14,947 nt of DNA from Alphaproteobacteria bacterium (GTDB lineage Bacteria; Pseudomonadota; Alphaproteobacteria; Rickettsiales; UBA998). A model generated the notes under the pieces. The model saw only the letters and a list, made by a program, of their open reading frames with translations, did not search any database and had not been told where the DNA came from. Where the stretch lies: positions 1-14,947 of the forward strand of contig JAKFYP010000227.1 of the NCBI GenBank assembly GCA_021730835.1, read 5' to 3'. Positions 1-8,109 of the stretch are shown one piece after another. Each line of letters begins with the position of its first letter. The first letter of the stretch is position 1. Made by a program: the position numbers and the translations under genes.

Positions 1-1308
1 GTTCCGGTCGAATGCGAAAAAATCATCCCGAAGCTGGCAGCGGCAAGCGGCGACAACAAGGATACGAAGAAAAAGAAAAAAAGGGTCAAACCCGGCGCGA
101 AGGGAAGGAAAAGGAAAAAAGAGGATGCACCGCAAAGCGCCGCTTCCGGAGAGATCGAAACAACATCGGCATCCTATACTCCCGGCGAAGAAGAGGCGGA
201 ATGGTGTATTCTGGTCACGCATAATAAAGTATCCGGTTTCCGGCAGGTAGTCCTGCGCCATGATAAGCTGGTTTTCACACGCCTCGCCCAGCCACTGCCC
301 GATAGCCAGCCGGAAGTGATCGCCGGAAGCGTCGAGCAGGAAATCCTCAACACAATCGAATACCTCAAGCGCCTGTCTTATAATCCCAGAGCCGGGCTTG
401 ACATCACCATTATCGTCGGGCAGGACATCAAGGACTCGGTTACGGCAGACCGGTTCGGGGCCACCCGGTTTGAGGTGCTGACCCCCTTTGAGGCGGCGGA
501 AGCGCTGGAGCTGAAACAGGCAGTGCTCTCAGGCGACCGGTTCGGTGATGTGGTGATCGCCACCACCTTCGCCATGCTGAAGAAAAAGCGCCTTAGACTG
601 AACACCGATTTTGCCCGTAAGCTTTCTGCTTTTCATACTATTCGCACCTTTGTCCGTGTCTTTGGGAGCCTCGCAGCAATCGGAATGCTCGTCTACAGCG
701 TCTGGGGTTTTGCCCAGTGGCGCAATGCCGCCGGAGAAGCGAGGCTTCAACAGACCAAAGCGATGAACAAGCAGAGGGAACTCAATGAATTGCAGGAATC
801 TTCAAAGGAATTTCCTGCCGATATCGAGGAAATTCACGGACTCGTCAGTGTACAGGACTATTTAAGCAAAACAGATTACAGCCCGTTCGATATTATCACC
901 GTGTTGACCGGCGTTGTTGAGGAAGACCGGCTGGTGAAAAACTTTGCGTGGACACGCCAGCAAATACCGGCCACCCCGGCAGGAACGCCCGCCCCGGCGC
1001 AAGCACCATCCCTGATTGATATCAACCTGTCACTCGATCTGGTCTATACCGGCGGCAACTGGGAAGATTTCAGTAAAAAAACGCAGGATTTTCTGGAAAG
1101 CCTGAAAACCATCTTCCCGAACTGGACGGCGACCTATAGCTCTCTGCCCTCGCGCCTGCAGGAAAATACCAGTATCGAAATCAACTTCGAGGATATTACC
1201 GCCAGCACCATTACCCCCAAAGCCGGAGAACGCTTCACGGTGGAAATCAACCTGAAGGGCCCCAATGCCACACCCGAGAACCCCGCAACCCCGGGGGTGA
1301 CACCATGA
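1..1308 (+). CDS. GspL/PilM-PilN-like inner-membrane platform protein (5' partial)
   Basis: The reading frame is open from the first base, so the N-terminus lies outside the window; the GTG at 316 is internal. 435 residues are visible. The order is: a very basic linker (about residues 20-42, mostly Lys/Arg), a cytoplasmic alpha/beta part (about 65-200) with segments such as VLRHDKLVFTRL and SVEQEILNTIEYLKRL, one membrane helix (about 217-238), a short coiled coil, and a periplasmic domain with a Pro/Ala-rich insert near residue 325. A degenerate actin-like cytoplasmic domain, one helix and a small periplasmic domain is the plan of GspL of type II secretion and of PilM plus PilN in type IV pili. 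The next gene looks PilO/GspM-like, which supports this. The assignment is by architecture, not by a diagnostic motif; an unrelated bitopic protein is possible. Confidence 0.75.
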   Translation, partial: VPVECEKIIPKLAAASGDNKDTKKKKKRVKPGAKGRKRKKEDAPQSAASGEIETTSASYTPGEEEAEWCILVTHNKVSGFRQVVLRHDKLVFTRLAQPLPDSQPEVIAGSVEQEILNTIEYLKRLSYNPRAGLDITIIVGQDIKDSVTADRFGATRFEVLTPFEAAEALELKQAVLSGDRFGDVVIATTFAMLKKKRLRLNTDFARKLSAFHTIRTFVRVFGSLAAIGMLVYSVWGFAQWRNAAGEARLQQTKAMNKQRELNELQESSKEFPADIEEIHGLVSVQDYLSKTDYSPFDIITVLTGVVEEDRLVKNFAWTRQQIPATPAGTPAPAQAPSLIDINLSLDLVYTGGNWEDFSKKTQDFLESLKTIFPNWTATYSSLPSRLQENTSIEINFEDITASTITPKAGERFTVEINLKGPNATPENPATPGVTP

Positions 1309-1979
1309 ACAAGCTCACGCAACTGCGGAGAAAGGTTATCATTGAAGCCGTTATCATCCTCGGGATTGCCTCGGCAACGGCGGGGCTGGCGTTCTTTTTC
1401 CATTCCGGCCTGAAGAAAGAGCGGGTATCATACGCCTCCTACCAGTCGCAAATGCACTCGATCGGCTCCAAGATCGCCACGCTTGAGGAAAAATACGATT
1501 TCGCCCGCTCCTCGCTGGAACTCTATAATGAGTTGAACAAGGAACTACTGGCCGGACGTTACGATACCAACCGCAACGACGCACAGGAAATTCTCAACCG
1601 CCTGAGAAAAAAATACCGGATCAATAACCTCTCGGTGCGATTCGGCGAAGCGATAACCTCCAGCGGCGATGGCAGCACCGATAATACATCCAGCATGGAA
1701 ATCATATCGCGTGATATCAACCTGACTTTCGACGCCCTTTCCGACCTGCACGTATTTTCCTTCCTGAAGGCAATCGAGAAGGAAATGCCGGGATTTTTAA
1801 GCTATGCTTCGGTGAGCGTCACCCGCCAGCGTCAACTGACCCGTGACGCCCTGCTTGAAATCAGCGAGGGCAAGGAACCTCGCATCGTCAATGCCGAAAT
1901 CGTCTATAACTGGCAGGGTATCCAGAAAAAAGGCAAAGCCACTGATGAAGCGCCTGCGGCGGGAGGGCCAGTGCCATGA
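1305..1979 (+). CDS. PilO/GspM-like bitopic membrane protein
   Basis: 224 residues. A short cytoplasmic N-terminus is followed by one membrane helix (about residues 12-31), then a predicted coiled coil (about 35-95, rich in Lys, Glu and Leu), then a periplasmic alpha/beta domain (about 100-205) and a Gly/Pro/Ala-rich end. This is the plan and size of PilO and GspM, which pair through coiled coils with PilN or GspL to link the cytoplasmic motor to the outer parts of a pilus or secretion machine. The ATG overlaps the upstream stop as ATGA, so the two proteins are probably made together, as expected for partners. No family motif is decisive; the call rests on topology, size and neighbour. Confidence 0.7.
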   Translation: MNKLTQLRRKVIIEAVIILGIASATAGLAFFFHSGLKKERVSYASYQSQMHSIGSKIATLEEKYDFARSSLELYNELNKELLAGRYDTNRNDAQEILNRLRKKYRINNLSVRFGEAITSSGDGSTDNTSSMEIISRDINLTFDALSDLHVFSFLKAIEKEMPGFLSYASVSVTRQRQLTRDALLEISEGKEPRIVNAEIVYNWQGIQKKGKATDEAPAAGGPVP

Positions 1980-2932
1980 CCCGCACCCGCCTGATTGTCT
2001 TTGCTCTCCTGCTGGCAATGCTGACACCGCATGTCGCACGGGCTCAGGAAAGCACCGATTCGCCCGATATCAGCATCTTACGGGAACAGGTCACTCCGCC
2101 CCCCGTCAGCCTTCAGGATGCTAATGAAGGATCGCGGCTCGCCGCAAAAGAGGAACCTTTTATCCCTTCCTATGGGACATGGGAAAAATCCATCATGTTC
2201 TCCGGCCACGAGATTGAGGATTTCAGGCGTGTGATTGATGCGTTCGAGCAGAAGCGTAGCGGGCATACCAGAAGAACTCCCGAAACGGTCGGTGAGATTG
2301 TCGAGCAGATTGAAACGGCGTCGCAGGTTGAGAATGTGATTTATCCCTCATTCCAGCTACGCACGCTGATTTATAAGAATCCGAATGACTGGTATCTCTA
2401 TCTGAACACGGCTGCGTTCTCCAGCCTGAAGCCGACTACGGAAGGTGAAATCAGGATTCTCGGCGTTAACAGGGAGTTTGTGAATTTTATGTGGATACCC
2501 ACAGATCCAACCCTGTTTTTATACATCGTGACTAATCGTGAAGACCTCGCCAAGGATTCTCTGGAACAACCGGATGCAGCACTTGCCACCCCGCCATTTC
2601 ATAACCGGCTGGCCAATAAGCCGCTTGAATCCTTCATCAATACCAGTGAGCGGGGCATCGTCTTTTCGCTGCGGCCTAACCAGACATTCGATTCCGAAAC
2701 CTTCAATACCTATGAGGGCCTGCCGCAAGGGCTGCATGCCTGGGATCCTAAAAATCCGTTACCTCCCCTGCAAAACGGCTCGGGTGACAATGCGGATGGG
2801 AAAGCTAATGAACCGTTACTGCCGGGAGGAACTGCACCGGATAGTGGCATTGACGAAATGCTGCGTGGGTTTTCCGTGGAAAAAACCAATCCGAAAGACC
2901 AGATACGCCGGGCGTTGGGGAAAGAAGAATGA
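1976..2932 (+). CDS. exported protein of the pilus/secretion operon
   Basis: 318 residues with a clear Sec signal peptide: a basic start (MTRTR), a hydrophobic core (residues 6-17) and a likely cleavage after VARA at residue 23. The mature protein has no membrane helix. A central region (about 120-175) holds a NDWYLYLN segment followed by GEIRILGVNREFVNFMW, a strand pattern reminiscent of the small beta domains of GspB/GspC- or PilP-type periplasmic proteins. The C-terminus is rich in Gly, Pro and Asn and ends in a charged tail. It begins in an ATGA overlap with the PilO-like gene. I infer a periplasmic or outer-membrane-associated part of the same machine; the family is not recognised with certainty. 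Confidence 0.65.
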   Translation: MTRTRLIVFALLLAMLTPHVARAQESTDSPDISILREQVTPPPVSLQDANEGSRLAAKEEPFIPSYGTWEKSIMFSGHEIEDFRRVIDAFEQKRSGHTRRTPETVGEIVEQIETASQVENVIYPSFQLRTLIYKNPNDWYLYLNTAAFSSLKPTTEGEIRILGVNREFVNFMWIPTDPTLFLYIVTNREDLAKDSLEQPDAALATPPFHNRLANKPLESFINTSERGIVFSLRPNQTFDSETFNTYEGLPQGLHAWDPKNPLPPLQNGSGDNADGKANEPLLPGGTAPDSGIDEMLRGFSVEKTNPKDQIRRALGKEE

Positions 2933-3321
2933 TGCGAACATGCTGGCTGATTCCGGTTGCCACGTTATGCGCTGTTGCCGCGTATGGCCGGGAAAGCCCG
3001 TTGCTGAAGCCTACCTCTGCCTGCCCGGAGCCGGTTGAGCACAGACCGGCGGACAATCTGGAAGCCAGACCCGGCGAGGATGCCGATGGCTGGGCGGTAG
3101 CCCATCCCGAGACCCCGGGTAGTCAGAAAGCCAAAAACCTGAATATCGGCATCGGGCTGGATTTGCCGCTGGAATCCTACACCGGTACGAAGCAGACGCA
3201 GGCGGATATCAGGGAAGCGCGCATTCATGCCGGACAGGCGACGCTGGGGGGTGAAGATCCGATTGTTACCCTGAACGTACCGCAGGAAGAAACCCCGGCG
3301 GAATGCACCAGCCAGCCCTGA
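2929..3321 (+). CDS. small exported hypothetical protein, last gene of the operon
   Basis: 130 residues. The N-terminus looks like a signal peptide (hydrophobic residues 6-19, possible cleavage near AAYG at 20). There is a Cys at 14, but the residue before it is Leu, so a lipobox is unlikely. The rest is hydrophilic, rich in Pro, Glu and Gly, with no recognised domain. The start ATGATG overlaps the upstream TGA, giving tight coupling; the second ATG (2932) is an alternative start. The stop is one base from the secG stop on the other strand. The gene is supported by the unbroken frame, the overlap and the signal peptide. No function can be given beyond an export-related role inferred from its operon. 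Confidence 0.6.
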   Translation: MMRTCWLIPVATLCAVAAYGRESPLLKPTSACPEPVEHRPADNLEARPGEDADGWAVAHPETPGSQKAKNLNIGIGLDLPLESYTGTKQTQADIREARIHAGQATLGGEDPIVTLNVPQEETPAECTSQP

Positions 3322-3322
3322 C

Positions 3323-3802
3323 TTATTCGGCGCGGGGCGTCTCAAGCGGCGGAATATCGGAAGGCTGTGCGGCGGGCACTTCCAGCGCCGGTTCGGATAC
3401 CGGCTGTTGGGCAACCGGCTGTTGGGCGAGCGAATCGGGCGCTTCGTTGCTTTCCATAGGTTCCACCGGCGCTTCCGGCTGCGCCACAACGGGCAGCGGC
3501 GTTTGCGCTTCCCCGCCGGGCACTGCTGGCGCTTCGGCAGTGGGAATCGTATCAAGCAGCGAGGACGGCTCCATACGTGCCGTGATAATGGAGAGCAGCA
3601 GGCTGTTGAGCATGAATAACCCCGCTAAAATCGCCGTCGTGCGCGTCAGCATGCTGGCTTTCGTTCTCCCCGACACCAGCCCAAGACCACCGCCGCCACC
3701 GCCCAGTCCGCCCATGCCATCGGAATCACTGCGCTGAAGCAATACGATCAGGATGATGGCAACCGCAAGGATTACCTGAATTATCAGCAATAAAGAGGTC
3801 AT
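3323..3802 (-). CDS. secG: SecG, protein translocase subunit
   Basis: SecG is a small accessory subunit of the SecYEG channel in the inner membrane. The 159 residues start with a membrane helix (about 3-22, LLLIIQVILAVAIILIVLLQ), then the family's loop RSDSDGMGG with a glycine run, then a second helix (about 51-70). After residue 75 comes a long Pro/Ala/Glu/Gln-rich tail, common in alphaproteobacterial SecG and the reason the protein is longer than the roughly 110 residues of E. coli. The ATG at 3802 is chosen because the family begins at this helix; an upstream in-frame start (3892) lies inside tpiA and would add 30 unrelated residues. It follows tpiA by four bases, so coupled translation is likely. 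Confidence 0.93.
   Translation of the reverse strand: MTSLLLIIQVILAVAIILIVLLQRSDSDGMGGLGGGGGGLGLVSGRTKASMLTRTTAILAGLFMLNSLLLSIITARMEPSSLLDTIPTAEAPAVPGGEAQTPLPVVAQPEAPVEPMESNEAPDSLAQQPVAQQPVSEPALEVPAAQPSDIPPLETPRAE
3399..3428 (-). repeat. tandem 15-bp duplication in the secG tail
   Basis: Two adjacent 15-base copies (3399-3413 and 3414-3428) differ at one base. They encode two copies of a short Pro/Val/Ala/Gln/Gln unit in the disordered SecG tail. This is an in-frame expansion in a low-complexity region and may vary between strains. Confidence 0.75.
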
Positions 3803-3806
3803 AGCA

Positions 3807-4562
3807 TTATACCAGTTCGTTCGCGGCATCCAGTATGGCGCAAAATTCCTCGGCAATGAGGCTCGCACCGCCGACCAGCACTCCGCCGACATCGGGCACG
3901 GCCAGTATTTCAGAGGCGTTGGCTGCCTTCACCGAGCCGCCATAAAGCACAGAAATACGCTCCGGCGCAACGGATTTTTTCTCCATAGCCAGCGCGGCAA
4001 TAGCGCCATGTACCATTTCTATATCGTTCAGCGAAGCGGTTTTGCCCGTTCCGATAGCCCAGACCGGCTCGTAGGCGATCACCAGCCTGCCTTCCACCCC
4101 TTCCGGCACGGCATCCTGCACCTGCCTGCGAATTACCTCTATTGTCTGCCCGGCCTCCTGCTGTGCCTCAGTCTCGCCGATACAGATAATCGGCGTCAGC
4201 CCGGCCCGGTAAGCCGCCATTGCCTTGCTGCGGATCATCTCATCGGTTTCGCCGTGCTGCTCCCTGCGTTCGGAATGCCCGACAATCACATAAGAACATC
4301 CCATATCCTCCAGCATGTCAGCGCTGATATTACCGGTAAAAGCGCCGCTTGCCGAGGCGTGGCAGTCCTGACCACCCATCGCCGCTACACCGTCACATAT
4401 CTTCCCCACCTCACCAAGCAGGGTAAAGGGAGGGCATATCACGCATTCAACTTCCTCCTGACGGTGCTTTTCCAGATAACCGGCCAGTTTTTTGGCCAGA
4501 GAAAGCCCATCTTCCCGCCTGCCGTTCATTTTCCAGTTCGCCGCTATCAGGAATCCGCTCAT
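3807..4562 (-). CDS. tpiA: triosephosphate isomerase
   Basis: This enzyme interconverts dihydroxyacetone phosphate and glyceraldehyde 3-phosphate in glycolysis and gluconeogenesis. The 251-residue length is typical. All key parts are present: AANWKMNG with Asn9 and Lys11, the GHSERR motif with catalytic His96, AYEPVWAIGTG with catalytic Glu165 and loop 6, and the phosphate-binding YGGSV and VLVGGASL segments. The ATG at 4562 is preferred over the in-frame GTG at 4589: it gives the family's usual N-terminus, and a GGAAGGG ribosome site lies six bases before it. secG follows four bases after the stop. tpiA diverges from ppiD across 113 bases. Confidence 0.97.
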   Translation of the reverse strand: MSGFLIAANWKMNGRREDGLSLAKKLAGYLEKHRQEEVECVICPPFTLLGEVGKICDGVAAMGGQDCHASASGAFTGNISADMLEDMGCSYVIVGHSERREQHGETDEMIRSKAMAAYRAGLTPIICIGETEAQQEAGQTIEVIRRQVQDAVPEGVEGRLVIAYEPVWAIGTGKTASLNDIEMVHGAIAALAMEKKSVAPERISVLYGGSVKAANASEILAVPDVGGVLVGGASLIAEEFCAILDAANELV

Positions 4563-4568
4563 ATCACG

Positions 4569-4575
4569 CCCTTCC
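4569..4575 (-). promoter_or_regulatory. ribosome binding site of tpiA
   Basis: On the minus strand GGAAGGG ends six bases before the ATG at 4562. A second AAGGAG (4581-4586) overlaps the alternative GTG codon and is too far from the ATG (18 bases). The closer site supports the ATG start. Confidence 0.6.
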
Positions 4576-4661
4576 GTTATCTCCTTCACAGGAGGAATAA
4601 ACCCCGGTTTTTTAACACAGGCCTTGTCCCATTTCCAGAAATATGGTTTTAGAGAGAGATC

Positions 4662-4668
4662 AGAAGGA
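4662..4668 (+). promoter_or_regulatory. ribosome binding site of ppiD
   Basis: AGAAGGA lies seven bases before the ATG at 4676. It decides this start over the in-frame ATG at 4643, which would add eleven residues and has no purine-rich site at a suitable distance. Confidence 0.6.
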
Positions 4669-4675
4669 TACTCGG

Positions 4676-6607
4676 ATGCTAAATCAAATGAGAAACGGGG
4701 CGACCGGTTTTGTCGTCAAAGTACTGATGGTGTTGCTGATAATGAGCTTCGCCCTGTGGGGCATCGGCGACAGCATCGTGCGCTCGGGCGGCTCCACTAA
4801 TCTCGCCAAGGTTAATGGCGATCCCATCGAAATGGCCGAATACCAGAAGCAGATTGAGATATTGCGCCGCCGTTTCGGCGCCAGTTTCACGCCCCAGCTA
4901 CTCAGGGAACTCAATCTCTATGAACTAACCCTGTCGGAGATGGTCAACCGCCGCCTGACCGAACTGGAGGCCTCACGGCTCGGCCTGCACATCGACGACG
5001 ACACGCTGGCTGATATTATCCGCCAGACAAAGGCCTATTATAACGCCCGCGGCATTTTCGACAAAGCGGTGTTCAGCGAGGTGGCCCGCCAGTATGGCAT
5101 GAGCGATAACGAGTTTATCGAGCGCTACCGTAACGACCTTGCCGCTGACCTCGTGGCGACCAGCCTGACGATCAGTCCGCCCGTACACGAAGCCGAAGCT
5201 GAAATACTCTACCACATGAAACATGAGAAACGGCGGGTACTGGCGGTCAGCATGGGCATCCCGGAGGAATTTCGTGTACCGGTTCCCGCAGACAGCGTGC
5301 TGACCGGTTTCTACGATGCCCGCCGCAGCCGATACAAAGCGCCTGAATACCGTGCCCTGCGTTATGTTTTCGTCACACCCGACGAACTGATGGAGAAAAT
5401 CTCAATCAGCAAGCAGGAAATTATCGAGCGCTACCAGCAGCAGATTCAGGATCTGACCAGCCCCGAACGGCGGCAGGTGCAGCAACTGCTCTACCCCTCG
5501 CAGGATGAGGCGCTCCGGGCAATAAAATTGCTGGATGAGGGTATATCCTTTAAGGACGTGGCCATAAAAATCCCGCCGATCAACAGGGAATCCTCCGATC
5601 TTGGCCTGCGTCTGCACAGCGAGCTTCCCGCCGGTTCCGACGCCGTGTTCGCGCTGAAGGAAGGCGGTTATACCCAGCCGGTAGAAAGCGCGTTCGGCTG
5701 GCATATTTTCCGGGTTAAAAAGATTGTCGGGGAGCGCGTTCCACCGCTCGAGGCGGTCAACGGCAAGCTGGAATCTGACTTGCGCCATCTCAAAGCCGAA
5801 ACCATGCTTAGCGATACGATCGAGCGTTTCGAGGACGCGCTGGCTTCCGGGATGCCAATTGAGGAAGCGGCGAAAGAAGCGGACATTACCGCCCATACCA
5901 GTGAACCGGTTGACCGCAATGGCCGCGCCGCCGACAACAGCGATGCGCTGCCGGTCGGCACGTATCACGCATTGCTGGAGATCGCCTATTCCCTGCCAAA
6001 AGGCGAACGCTCGGAAATTTCCTACCTGCCGGACGGCACGTTTTACATGGTCGTGGTTGATGGCATCACCGCGCCACGGGAGCGTACCTTCGAGGAAGTA
6101 CGCGGTCAGGTGCTTCAGGACTGGATACAATCGGAGCGGCTGGAGCAAAACCGCAAGCATGTTGAGGAAAAGCTCAGGCAGCTTCAGGCGCATAGCCATC
6201 CCGACGAGCAGTCCGTCCGTGCCGCACTCGACAATGAAAGCGGTATCATGGTCGCTGAGATGACCCTCAGACGAGACGCCGCCGCAGGGGAAGCCGAGGG
6301 GCCGGTTGCAGAGCGGCTATTCGCCGCCGGGCTGACGGATGAAATCTTCACGCTGGGCAAGCATGACTGGCTAACCGGCGTTAAAGCCTATCAGGACGGG
6401 TTCATCTTCGCCGTCCTGCTCGATACGATCCCCGCGCCCGCGACGGACAGCGCCGACGGCAAAGCCCTGCTGGCGGCGGAAAGGGAAACGCTCAGGCAGG
6501 AATATATTGAGGAGATCGAAGCGCAATATCTCACTTATCTCAGACAGCGCTACCCGGTGCAGATCAATCAGGAAGCTATGCAATCCATCATTGCGGCGGA
6601 AGAATGA
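4676..6607 (+). CDS. ppiD: peptidyl-prolyl cis-trans isomerase PpiD-like, membrane-anchored
   Basis: PpiD is an inner-membrane periplasmic chaperone of the SurA/parvulin group that helps newly exported proteins fold near the Sec channel. The 643 residues are close to E. coli PpiD (623). The order is: a short cytoplasmic start (MLNQMRN), one membrane helix (about residues 12-30), a SurA-N-like helical chaperone region (about 35-200), a parvulin (PpiC-type rotamase) domain (about 262-357) with the typical YTQPVESAFGWHIFRV segment, then a long C-terminal helical region. Many parvulin domains of this family are catalytically weak, and activity cannot be judged here. Its stop overlaps the trpE start as ATGA; ppiD upstream of trpE is a recurrent alphaproteobacterial arrangement. 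An own start at 4688 is possible. Confidence 0.9.
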   Translation: MLNQMRNGATGFVVKVLMVLLIMSFALWGIGDSIVRSGGSTNLAKVNGDPIEMAEYQKQIEILRRRFGASFTPQLLRELNLYELTLSEMVNRRLTELEASRLGLHIDDDTLADIIRQTKAYYNARGIFDKAVFSEVARQYGMSDNEFIERYRNDLAADLVATSLTISPPVHEAEAEILYHMKHEKRRVLAVSMGIPEEFRVPVPADSVLTGFYDARRSRYKAPEYRALRYVFVTPDELMEKISISKQEIIERYQQQIQDLTSPERRQVQQLLYPSQDEALRAIKLLDEGISFKDVAIKIPPINRESSDLGLRLHSELPAGSDAVFALKEGGYTQPVESAFGWHIFRVKKIVGERVPPLEAVNGKLESDLRHLKAETMLSDTIERFEDALASGMPIEEAAKEADITAHTSEPVDRNGRAADNSDALPVGTYHALLEIAYSLPKGERSEISYLPDGTFYMVVVDGITAPRERTFEEVRGQVLQDWIQSERLEQNRKHVEEKLRQLQAHSHPDEQSVRAALDNESGIMVAEMTLRRDAAAGEAEGPVAERLFAAGLTDEIFTLGKHDWLTGVKAYQDGFIFAVLLDTIPAPATDSADGKALLAAERETLRQEYIEEIEAQYLTYLRQRYPVQINQEAMQSIIAAEE

Positions 6608-8103
6608 CCGCTTTTTTCCCCGATGAAACCGCGTTTGCCGCTGCGTATGAGAAAGGCCGGGCGCAACTGGTCTGGGCAAAGCGCGTGCTCGATACCGAAA
6701 CGCCGGTCTCCGCCATGCTCAAGCTCATGGAACATGGCAAACCATGTTTTCTGCTGGAATCGGTCGAAGGCGGCGAGGTACGCGGGCGCTATTCGATCCT
6801 CGGCCTGATGCCCGACCTGATGTGGCGCGCATCCGCTGAGAGGGCCGAACTCATGACCCGGCCCGAGAACGGTGAGTGGATACCCTGCCCGGAAGGCGTC
6901 ATTCCTTCGCTCAGGCGGCTGCTGGCTTCGATCCGCATGGATATTCCCGACGGGCTGCCGCCGATTACCGCCGGGCTGATCGGCTATCTCGGCTACGACA
7001 TGATTAAGCGTATTGAGGCGATCCCTTCCGCCAACCCCGATCCTATCGGCATCCCCGATGCCTGCCTGATGCGCCCCGGACTGATGCTGGTCTTTGATTC
7101 GCGTGACGGGGTGGTCTGGTTCATGGCCCCGGTCTGGAACAGCCATGCCCGCGAAAAAACCGCCGAAGACGCCTGGCGCGCCGCCACTTCCCGCATTGAG
7201 GCGGCGCTTGAGAAACTCGCCGCGCCTTTTGCAATCAGCACGCAACCCAAAGCCGAAACGTCCGCGAAGCTGGATTTTACCTCCAATCTCGACGAGGCGG
7301 CATACGCCACGATGGTGGAAAAAGCGAAGGAATATATCCGCGCCGGGGATGTTTTTCAGGTCGTCCCCTCACAGCGTTTTTGCGCACCCTTCCCGCATCC
7401 GCCCTTCGCGCTCTACCGCTCGCTGCGCCATCGCAACCCCTCGCCGTTTTTATTTTACCTGCACATGCCGGGTTTCTCCCTGATCGGCTCCAGCCCGGAA
7501 ATCCTCGTGCGGGTGCGCAAAGGCGATATTACTATCCGCCCCATAGCCGGAACGCGCCCCCGCGGTAAAACCCGCGACGAGGACATGGCGCTGGAGAGGG
7601 AATTGCTGGCCGACCCCAAGGAAATCGCCGAGCATCTGATGCTGCTCGATCTGGGCCGCAACGACGCCGGGCGCTTCGCCAGAGTCGGCTCGGTGCGCGT
7701 CACCGAGGAAATGGTCGTTGAGCGCTATTCCCACGTCATGCATATTGTCTCCAACGTCGAAGCGAAACTCGCCCCCGGCGCAACCTGTTTCGACGCGCTG
7801 ATGGGCGGCTTCCCGGCGGGCACGGTCAGCGGCGCGCCGAAAATCCGCGCCATGGAAATTATTGACGAACTGGAGCCGGTCAAGCGCAGTTTCTATGCCG
7901 GGTGCGTCGGGTATTTTTCCGCCGACGGCTCGATGGATACCTGCATTACGCTTCGCACCGGGCTGGTGAAGGATGGAATGCTGTATGTGCAGGCGGGCGG
8001 CGGGGTCGTCGCTGATTCCGACCCGCAGGCCGAATACCGCGAATCCTGCAACAAGGCCCGCGCCATCATGCGCGCCGCCGAATCCGCCGGGGATTTTTGC
8101 TGA
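6604..8103 (+). CDS. trpE: anthranilate synthase component I
   Basis: TrpE converts chorismate to anthranilate with ammonia supplied by TrpG, the first committed step of tryptophan synthesis. 499 residues is a normal length. The feedback site LLES is at residues 50-53, so inhibition by tryptophan is expected. The chorismate-binding domain carries RPIAGTRPRG (312-321), DLGRND (349-354), GGFPAGTVSGAPK (401-413) and a C-terminal AGGGVVADSDP segment. PabB is close in sequence, but the trpG and trpD neighbours and the LLES site favour TrpE. Translation starts inside the ppiD stop (ATGA). With no untranslated leader there is no room for a classical trp attenuator before trpE. Confidence 0.96.
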   Translation: MTAFFPDETAFAAAYEKGRAQLVWAKRVLDTETPVSAMLKLMEHGKPCFLLESVEGGEVRGRYSILGLMPDLMWRASAERAELMTRPENGEWIPCPEGVIPSLRRLLASIRMDIPDGLPPITAGLIGYLGYDMIKRIEAIPSANPDPIGIPDACLMRPGLMLVFDSRDGVVWFMAPVWNSHAREKTAEDAWRAATSRIEAALEKLAAPFAISTQPKAETSAKLDFTSNLDEAAYATMVEKAKEYIRAGDVFQVVPSQRFCAPFPHPPFALYRSLRHRNPSPFLFYLHMPGFSLIGSSPEILVRVRKGDITIRPIAGTRPRGKTRDEDMALERELLADPKEIAEHLMLLDLGRNDAGRFARVGSVRVTEEMVVERYSHVMHIVSNVEAKLAPGATCFDALMGGFPAGTVSGAPKIRAMEIIDELEPVKRSFYAGCVGYFSADGSMDTCITLRTGLVKDGMLYVQAGGGVVADSDPQAEYRESCNKARAIMRAAESAGDFC

Positions 8104-8109
8104 GGTTTT

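Larger units (their letters stand above)
4563..4675. promoter_or_regulatory. divergent tpiA / ppiD intergenic region
   Basis: These 113 bases separate two divergently transcribed units, so both promoters should lie here or just inside the genes. I see no convincing -35/-10 pair on either strand. TTGTCC at 4624 with a poor -10 is the best on the plus strand. A run of six T (around 4609-4615) has no hairpin upstream and is not called a terminator. Confidence 0.4.

Noticed and set aside
12..224. Lys/Arg-rich 70-codon frame at the left edge
   Set aside because: It is a frame-shifted reading of the A-rich stretch that encodes the basic linker of the truncated platform protein.
4008..4652. Plus-strand frame opposite tpiA
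   Set aside because: It is antisense to a complete tpiA with all catalytic residues and shows no protein features of its own.
5402..6199. 265-codon minus-strand open frame inside ppiD
   Set aside because: It lies wholly opposite a well-supported gene and has no recognisable domain, no ribosome site and no coupling to a neighbour.
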